NCBI GenBank assembly: GCA_019308525.1
Contig: JAFDIC010000268.1
Span: 1 to 5,809 of the forward strand
Reading direction: 5' to 3'
Source of the DNA: Deltaproteobacteria bacterium
Lineage (GTDB): Bacteria; Desulfobacterota; DSM-4660; Desulfatiglandales; HGW-15
Length of the DNA: 5,809 bases
Numbering within the stretch: position 1 is the first letter of the stretch; every line of letters starts with the position of its first letter. Both the position numbers and the translations under genes were made by a program. The notes below the pieces were generated by a model. It saw nothing but the letters and a program-made list of their open reading frames with translations, was not told the DNA's origin and made no database searches. Positions 1 through 3,454 of the stretch are shown in pieces.

Positions 1-1
1 T

Positions 2-401
2 ATGCAGGCGGGAGAGTTATACACCAAAGAATTAAACAAGAAATATCAAGTAAGTGCTACCCAACTTAATTGTCTCCTCGTCCTTTACGAGATTGGTCCC
101 ATGCTCCCCTCTCAGATTGCAAGACACATTATGGTGAAGTCAAGCACCGTTACTGGGATAATAGATCGTTTAGAACAGAAAGGCTTTGTGAAAAGGATAA
201 GGAATTCCCCTGATCGTAGAGTGATAACAATTCGAATTGACAGAAACGGGCAGGATGCTTGCTCAAAACGCTCCTCCTCCTATTCAACAGAAGATTGTAA
301 ACGGTCTGAAAAGACTCTCTAAAACCGAGATAGAGCAGATCGTACGAGCCCTTAATATGCTTACCAACCTGCTGGACGTCCAGGATCTGGAGGTCGTATA
401 G
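2..401 (+). pseudogene. MarR-family transcriptional regulator, 5'-partial and frameshifted
   Basis: This is a winged-helix repressor of the MarR family, which binds operator DNA as a dimer and usually responds to small ligands. In the first frame (residues counted from the ATG at 2), residues 18-45 form the first helices of the DNA-binding domain. Residues 47-62 (SSTVTGIIDRLEQKGF) are the recognition helix, and 65-79 form the wing with the family's typical SPDRR turn. After codon 79 that frame turns into nonsense and stops at 320-322. The frame one base later (240-398) instead continues with a typical MarR C-terminal dimerisation helix: TETGRMLAQNAPPPIQQ, then a leucine-rich helix ending in LDVQDLEVV and a TAG at 399-401. 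Dropping one base near G239 joins the two halves into 132 residues. MarR proteins usually have 140-160, so the true start is probably before the window and the ATG at 2 may be internal. The overall pattern recalls the MarR subfamily that includes EctR-like regulators (a memory-based guess). The intact distal frame means a recent mutation or a sequencing error. Confidence 0.85.
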
Positions 402-451
402 CTACGCACCCCTCATGACCCCCTTACTATAACTACCTATCTTTATGTAAT

Positions 452-468
452 TACTAAAATATTTAGTA
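452..468. repeat. 17-bp AT-rich palindrome
   Basis: TACTAAA and TTTAGTA are perfect 7-bp inverted arms around a 3-bp ATA centre, about 50 bp after the MarR reading frame. The size fits a dimeric regulator site such as a MarR operator, but no promoter is evident beside it. A purely A/T-rich stem without a following T-run is a poor terminator. Function unknown; it could be chance in AT-rich DNA. Confidence 0.35.
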
Positions 469-512
469 GATTTCTATGGTACGTGCTATAGGCGCAGAAA
501 TTTGCCGTGTCC

Positions 513-665
513 ATGAAGGGAAAACCGCTTCGACCACGAACTATTGATGACGCGTGCCGGTTCCTGGACTTCCTTGAAAAGCAGGGAAACATCGAAGGAC
601 AGCAACTAACCCCGGCCCAACTCCCTACTGGGAAGCTGGGCCGGCGACCAGCCCAGATTGTTTAG
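513..665 (+). CDS. Doubtful 50-residue hypothetical protein or gene remnant
   Basis: An ATG at 513 opens a 50-codon frame ending in TAG at 663-665. It encodes a basic peptide with a helix-like middle (TIDDACRFLDFLEKQGN) and a C-terminus rich in Pro, Arg and Gly. I do not recognise the family. There is no clear Shine-Dalgarno sequence before the ATG. The frame is open only from 492, after a TAG at 489-491. Its last third is laid over the strong hairpin at 612-644, so the peptide end may be dictated by that hairpin. It could be a remnant of a larger gene, a small real protein, or an accidental frame in the gap between the MarR gene and the converging racemase gene. Confidence 0.2.
   Translation: MKGKPLRPRTIDDACRFLDFLEKQGNIEGQQLTPAQLPTGKLGRRPAQIV
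612..644 (-). terminator. Strong hairpin downstream of the racemase gene, possible 3'-end or terminator structure
   Basis: The arms CCGGCCCAACTCCC (612-625) and GGGAAGCTGGGCCGG (630-644) face each other across a 4-nt loop. Read as minus-strand RNA, the stem has 14 base pairs including one G-U wobble, plus one bulged U. Read as plus-strand RNA, the wobble becomes an A-C mismatch. The structure therefore fits best as part of a minus-strand transcript, 53 nt after the stop codon of the racemase gene. No T-run follows it in the minus direction, so it is not a textbook intrinsic terminator. It may block exonucleases, act with other factors, or be a REP-like repeat. Confidence 0.4.
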
Positions 666-696
666 AGACAGATGCGGAAATTTGTTTTTTTATCTA

Positions 697-1542
697 TCAA
701 TCAGTCCAAAAACCAGCCCTATCATACTTTAAGACCATTTCTGCCATCTCAAGCGCCTGAGAAGATGGACGAGCATAAAACCCTTTTCTGCTTATCCATG
801 TGGAACCAGCCTTTTTGAATTGGTAAAGGACTTCTGCCATTTTCACGGTGGCTCCTATAACATCCATAACAGGAACTCCGTCGACCTCTGTAAGGCCGTT
901 CGGATACTTATCTTCCGCACCGGGCGCAAGCCTAAGTACAGGGCCCATAAGTGTGCACCCAGGGATGAGGATCTCGGCGCCATCTGCTATCAGCTCTTTC
1001 GCTACCTCTTTGAAACATTCGATCTCATGATGCGCGTCAGTTAGGCCTACAAGTTGTTCTTCTGCAGTGGCAGGAATAGGTCTAATCCTTACAGACCTCT
1101 CTTTGAAACCATACCTCAAGACCTCTTCCTCCATGTCATATGCAGCTTCAGGTGATATAGTCACAATACCAAATTTTGCCCCCATTGCCATAGCAAGCAG
1201 CATCGAAGACTCAGCGGGCCCAACAACTGGGATATCAAGGGCCTGTCTTGCCTCTCTTAAGACTGGATCAAACCAGCACATGACCCAGGCAACATCGAAA
1301 CCGCTTTTTTCAATCTGAATTAATCCATGCAGGGTTTCGCTATCGTTCAACCTGTGAAGATAGGTATAGAAGAATGGATCAAGACCTGTAAGCCCCCATT
1401 TGGGCGTGTGGAAAGTGATCTCGGTATCTTCTGCCTTTACCAAGTCTATATTTCTCCTTAGAAGATTATTCCACGCTTTCATCAATCCACCACCGGGTGA
1501 ATCCTCTTCTGCTGCCAACACATGTTGTATCCCTATTTTCAT
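697..1542 (-). CDS. Asp/Glu/hydantoin racemase-family protein
   Basis: This is a complete 281-residue cytoplasmic protein of the Asp/Glu racemase superfamily, whose members (hydantoin, aspartate and glutamate racemases, maleate isomerase, arylmalonate decarboxylase) use one or two cysteines at pseudo-symmetric positions as acid/base or nucleophile. Both cysteines are present. Cys89 lies in VMCWFDPVLREAR, followed by PVVGPAES (105-112), the pattern seen in hydantoin racemases. Cys196 lies in DGAEILIPGCTLMGPV. The segment GVPVMDVIGATVKMAEVL (222-239) matches the end of the second lobe in that group. It is longer than typical hydantoin racemases (about 220-250 residues), with the extra length at the C-terminus. 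The start is fixed by AGGAGG five bases before the ATG. Substrate cannot be told from sequence. No hydantoinase, carbamoylase or transporter gene is adjacent, so it stands alone in this window. Maleate-isomerase-like or decarboxylase activity remains possible. Confidence 0.88.
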   Translation of the reverse strand: MKIGIQHVLAAEEDSPGGGLMKAWNNLLRRNIDLVKAEDTEITFHTPKWGLTGLDPFFYTYLHRLNDSETLHGLIQIEKSGFDVAWVMCWFDPVLREARQALDIPVVGPAESSMLLAMAMGAKFGIVTISPEAAYDMEEEVLRYGFKERSVRIRPIPATAEEQLVGLTDAHHEIECFKEVAKELIADGAEILIPGCTLMGPVLRLAPGAEDKYPNGLTEVDGVPVMDVIGATVKMAEVLYQFKKAGSTWISRKGFYARPSSQALEMAEMVLKYDRAGFWTD

Positions 1543-1547
1543 CTTTA

Positions 1548-1553
1548 CCTCCT
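1548..1553 (-). promoter_or_regulatory. Shine-Dalgarno sequence of the racemase gene
   Basis: On the minus strand this reads AGGAGG, a perfect anti-16S match, with a 5-nt spacer to the ATG at 1540-1542. It settles the start codon and implies efficient initiation. Confidence 0.9.
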
Positions 1554-1804
1554 CTTTTTCTAACCTAAAAAATGCGACGACAAAAAGGATATTTCCTCGT
1601 AATTACCAATACAAACCTGAAAAATCCTAATCAAAGCAAAGTCATATCTCACCCCCCTTCATGGAAGAAGTCACCTAATTTCCCCGGTGTTTAGCCTCAT
1701 GACTCATTTGCCCACTCATAATCCAGTTCCAAAATACCGCTCTTCTTTAGGGTATTTTCCGAATTTGAAGACTTCTGATGTGTTGATCGCGTAATGACTG
1801 AGCG

Positions 1805-2098
1805 TTAATCGGAAGCAACTTTGCTTGAACCTGCAAGAGGCGTCTTTCTTATCAATACACCAGTGATGCTGCTCTTTCTGATGTAAGGTTTGGACGGCAG
1901 GAAATTTTCAACTTTTCTGATTTTGTTACAATTCAGGCCGGTCTTGAGCTTGAGCGTGCAAAACCTACCTTGGCGGTTGTAAATTTTTTGTCTACGCCTA
2001 CGATATCCATGAATTACCCTGAAAAATGGGCTGTGTTACTAACGAAAAAAATAGGAAAGGAATTACTTCTCACCCTCATAAGTTGGTGCTTCAATTAG
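1805..2098. other. Stop-poor block open on both strands, unidentified
   Basis: On the plus strand, 1829-2098 is open for 89 codons but lacks a start near its beginning. On the minus strand, 1805-2035 is open for 76 codons before a TAA, without ATG or GTG, and encodes a very basic peptide (about one quarter Lys plus Arg) ending TPLAGSSKVASD. A second minus frame begins MDIVGVDKKFTTAKVGFARS and is interrupted by a single TGA, after which it continues to LTSERAASLVY. No frame has a ribosome binding site. I cannot tell which strand, if any, once coded. Such simultaneous openness is compatible with a conserved repeat or structured RNA. Confidence 0.35.
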
Positions 2099-2149
2099 AA
2101 AACTTGAATAATCCAGGCTACAAACATGTAACACATGTAGGGTATAAGG

Positions 2150-2176
2150 TTGACCAAGAAAACGTCTACGTATAAT
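2150..2176 (+). promoter_or_regulatory. Candidate sigma70-type promoter, plus strand
   Basis: TTGACC (2150-2155) is separated by 15 bp from a perfect TATAAT (2171-2176). The spacer is shorter than the preferred 17 bp, though the lexA promoter in this window also has 15. The predicted start is near 2183, reading towards the lexA side. No good gene follows directly. AT-rich DNA yields such matches by chance. Confidence 0.35.
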
Positions 2177-2182
2177 TTTTAA

Positions 2183-2211
2183 ATAATACATAAAACGGGA
2201 CACTTTGTCAA
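2183..2211 (-). promoter_or_regulatory. Candidate sigma70-type promoter, minus strand
   Basis: On the minus strand a perfect TTGACA (2206-2211) is followed, after an ideal 17-bp spacer, by TATTAT (2183-2188, five of six consensus bases). The predicted start is near 2176, reading towards the racemase gene about 630 bp away. It is the best promoter match in the window by box and spacing. Whether it serves the racemase through a long leader or an unrecognised transcript is unknown. Confidence 0.5.
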
Positions 2212-2640
2212 TTTTTTTGTGATTTTTTCTTCTAACGAGGAGAGGCCGAAAATCCTTTATGTGCCTTATTTAGCTGAACGTGGAGGAACGAGATTAATAT
2301 CCTTTGCAAATGCAGGAATCTAAATGACACCTAAAAATTTGATACGCGTTCAGCCCAAGCAAAAACTTATTTCAAGGCTAACATCACATCGTATTTTTTG
2401 AATTATTTTTCGATATCCGTTTTCTATGGCCAGATTTCTAAGGAAAGAAATTTCCACGTACAGTTCATAGTATTAGGCAGTGATAAAGAGAGAGGAATCT
2501 CTGAAAATGACAAAGACCAACGAACTTTTTTAGTGATACTTGAATTAGTAGAGGGACAAATGGGATCACCCATTAAAGGGCAAGTCAAGAGAAAAAGCAC
2601 CTCTCCATCGAAAAAAATCATTTTTGTTAAGAAAAAAATA

Positions 2641-2661
2641 GATTATCTTAAACAGATAATC
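2641..2661. repeat. Perfect 8-bp inverted repeat upstream of lexA
   Basis: GATTATCT and AGATAATC are exact reverse complements separated by TAAAC. No T-run follows on either strand close enough for a standard terminator, although A/T runs lie on its left. It may be a regulator site or a weak hairpin ending a transcript before the lexA promoter. Role unknown. Confidence 0.4.
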
Positions 2662-2767
2662 GGCTTTCATCTCTCCGATAAATCAGGGAGGGTTCCCGCC
2701 GAGTGTTCTAATGGCTTTCCAGTTCCTTCGCTTGATTGAGCAATCCAACAGCTACAAAATTTTTTGC

Positions 2768-2794
2768 TTGACATTAGAACGTTTGTTCTATAGT
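2768..2794 (+). promoter_or_regulatory. lexA promoter
   Basis: A perfect TTGACA -35 box (2768-2773) and a TATAGT -10 box (2789-2794) stand 15 bp apart, putting the start of transcription near 2801, about 33 bases before the lexA ATG. The spacer is entirely filled by the first LexA box plus three bases, and the second box covers the -10 edge and start point. The layout supports repression by occlusion of RNA polymerase. Confidence 0.75.
2777..2788 (+). promoter_or_regulatory. LexA operator (SOS box) 1, perfect GAAC-N4-GTTC
   Basis: GAACGTTTGTTC is an exact match to the core GAAC-N4-GTTC of the LexA/DinR box known from Bacillus and other Gram-positive bacteria. The palindrome extends by one pair (A2776, T2789). 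It lies between the -35 and -10 boxes of lexA, as expected for autoregulation. Confidence 0.85.
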
Positions 2795-2804
2795 ACAAAT
2801 GTTC
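2793..2804 (+). promoter_or_regulatory. LexA operator (SOS box) 2, one mismatch
   Basis: GTACAAATGTTC matches GAAC-N4-GTTC at seven of the eight fixed positions (T for A at 2794). Its centre is 16 bp from that of box 1, so two dimers would sit about one and a half helical turns apart. It overlaps the -10 box and the probable start point. It is likely a weaker second site. Confidence 0.65.
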
Positions 2805-2818
2805 CATATCTGGACTGA

Positions 2819-2824
2819 CTGGAG
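2819..2824 (+). promoter_or_regulatory. Ribosome binding site of lexA
   Basis: CTGGAG, with the GGAG core at 2821-2824, stands nine bases before the ATG at 2834. It supports this start, which also gives the N-terminus expected for LexA. Confidence 0.7.
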
Positions 2825-2833
2825 ATTTGCGAG

Positions 2834-3439
2834 ATGAAAACCTTGTCGTGCAAACAAGAAGAAATATTAAAGTTTCTTATAGATTTCAACTCAGAGCACG
2901 GGTTTCCACCGACTGTAAGAGAGCTATGCGATTTCTTTGGGTTCAAGTCACTCAATACCGGCCACTTCCATCTCCGGTCCCTTGAAAAAAAGGGCTATAT
3001 CCAGATCCATTCCGGCAAAGGACGTGGCATCACCCTTACCAGGGCCTTTCGATTGCCAGAAAGAGGAATACCGGTTGTGGGCAGGATTGCGGCAGGTACT
3101 CCTATTTTAGCTGTTGAAAACATCGAAGAGTATCTTGATATGAGCCTGTTTCGCGCTGAGGATTGCTTTGCCGTCCAGGTAAGGGGCGACTCAATGATAG
3201 ATGCCCATATTCAAGATGGAGATTATGTCATTATTAAGATCCAGGAACAGGCCCAAAACGGTGATATTGTCGCTGCCCTGATCGATGACGAAGTGACCCT
3301 GAAGTATTTTTATCGAAACAACAACGAGGTCAGGCTGGAAGCGGCCAATTCTAAGTACCCTCCCCTGATCTTCAGGGAAGGTGACCCCAGGAATTTCAGA
3401 ATCCTTGGTGTCATGGTAGGTCTGGTCAGAAAGAGGTGA
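2834..3439 (+). CDS. lexA: LexA repressor, SOS regulator and self-cleaving S24 peptidase
   Basis: LexA is the SOS master repressor. RecA filaments on single-stranded DNA stimulate its self-cleavage and free the damage-response genes. The 201-residue protein has the normal family length (E. coli 202). Residues 1-68 form the winged helix-turn-helix, with FPPTVRELCDFFGFKS (24-39) and the following HFHLRSLEKKGYI typical of LexA. A short linker leads to the S24 domain. The cleavage site is Ala87-Gly88 in VGRIAAGTPILA. The nucleophile is Ser120 in VRGDSMIDAHIQDGDYV and the general base is Lys157 in DEVTLKYFY, nearly the E. coli numbering (119 and 156). All catalytic parts are therefore intact. Its own promoter carries two LexA boxes, showing autoregulation. 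dnaE2 follows 15 bp later on the same strand with no visible terminator, so the two form one SOS-inducible operon. The boxes are of the Gram-positive type rather than the CTG-N10-CAG of E. coli. Confidence 0.97.
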   Translation: MKTLSCKQEEILKFLIDFNSEHGFPPTVRELCDFFGFKSLNTGHFHLRSLEKKGYIQIHSGKGRGITLTRAFRLPERGIPVVGRIAAGTPILAVENIEEYLDMSLFRAEDCFAVQVRGDSMIDAHIQDGDYVIIKIQEQAQNGDIVAALIDDEVTLKYFYRNNNEVRLEAANSKYPPLIFREGDPRNFRILGVMVGLVRKR

Positions 3440-3454
3440 GCCTGGTTTTGGCAT

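Larger units (their letters stand above)
1554..2767. other. Gene-poor region of about 1.2 kb with decayed-looking fragments
   Basis: I find no intact, recognisable gene between the racemase and the lexA promoter. The DNA is AT-rich with many A and T runs. It includes the stop-poor block at 1805-2098, a 49-codon frame at 2026-2175 ending in KVDQENVYV, and a short frame at 2219-2323 (GTG start) containing ERPKILYVPYLAERGGTR. A further frame at 2398-2739 has only a TTG start and no ribosome binding site. None has a convincing start signal or a family I recognise. The simplest reading is remnants of degraded genes or of a mobile element. A conserved noncoding RNA or long leader is an alternative given the promoters at 2150-2211. 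Confidence 0.6.

Noticed and set aside
820..1318. Plus-strand open frames opposite the racemase gene
   Set aside because: They are antisense shadows of a well-supported gene and lack start signals or known motifs.
1567..1593. Short AGGA/TCCT hairpin followed by T residues on the minus strand, a possible terminator before the racemase
   Set aside because: The stem is only four base pairs (five with a wobble), too weak to claim as a terminator or attenuator.
2191..2211. Possible insertion-sequence end around GGGACACTTTGTCAA
   Set aside because: No matching inverted end, target duplication or transposase remnant was found; the bases are better explained as the minus-strand -35 region.
2398..2739. 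113-codon plus-strand frame just before the lexA promoter
   Set aside because: It has only a TTG start, no ribosome binding site, a low-complexity Lys-rich middle and no recognisable motif, in AT-rich DNA with many T and A runs.
2734..2745. GATTG-AG-CAATC palindrome upstream of the lexA -35 box
   Set aside because: The arms are only 5 bp; such repeats are frequent by chance and no known regulator site is matched.
2711..2818. 35-codon plus-strand frame running through the lexA promoter and operators
   Set aside because: It overlaps the promoter and both LexA boxes, has no Shine-Dalgarno sequence and ends before the lexA start; most likely accidental.
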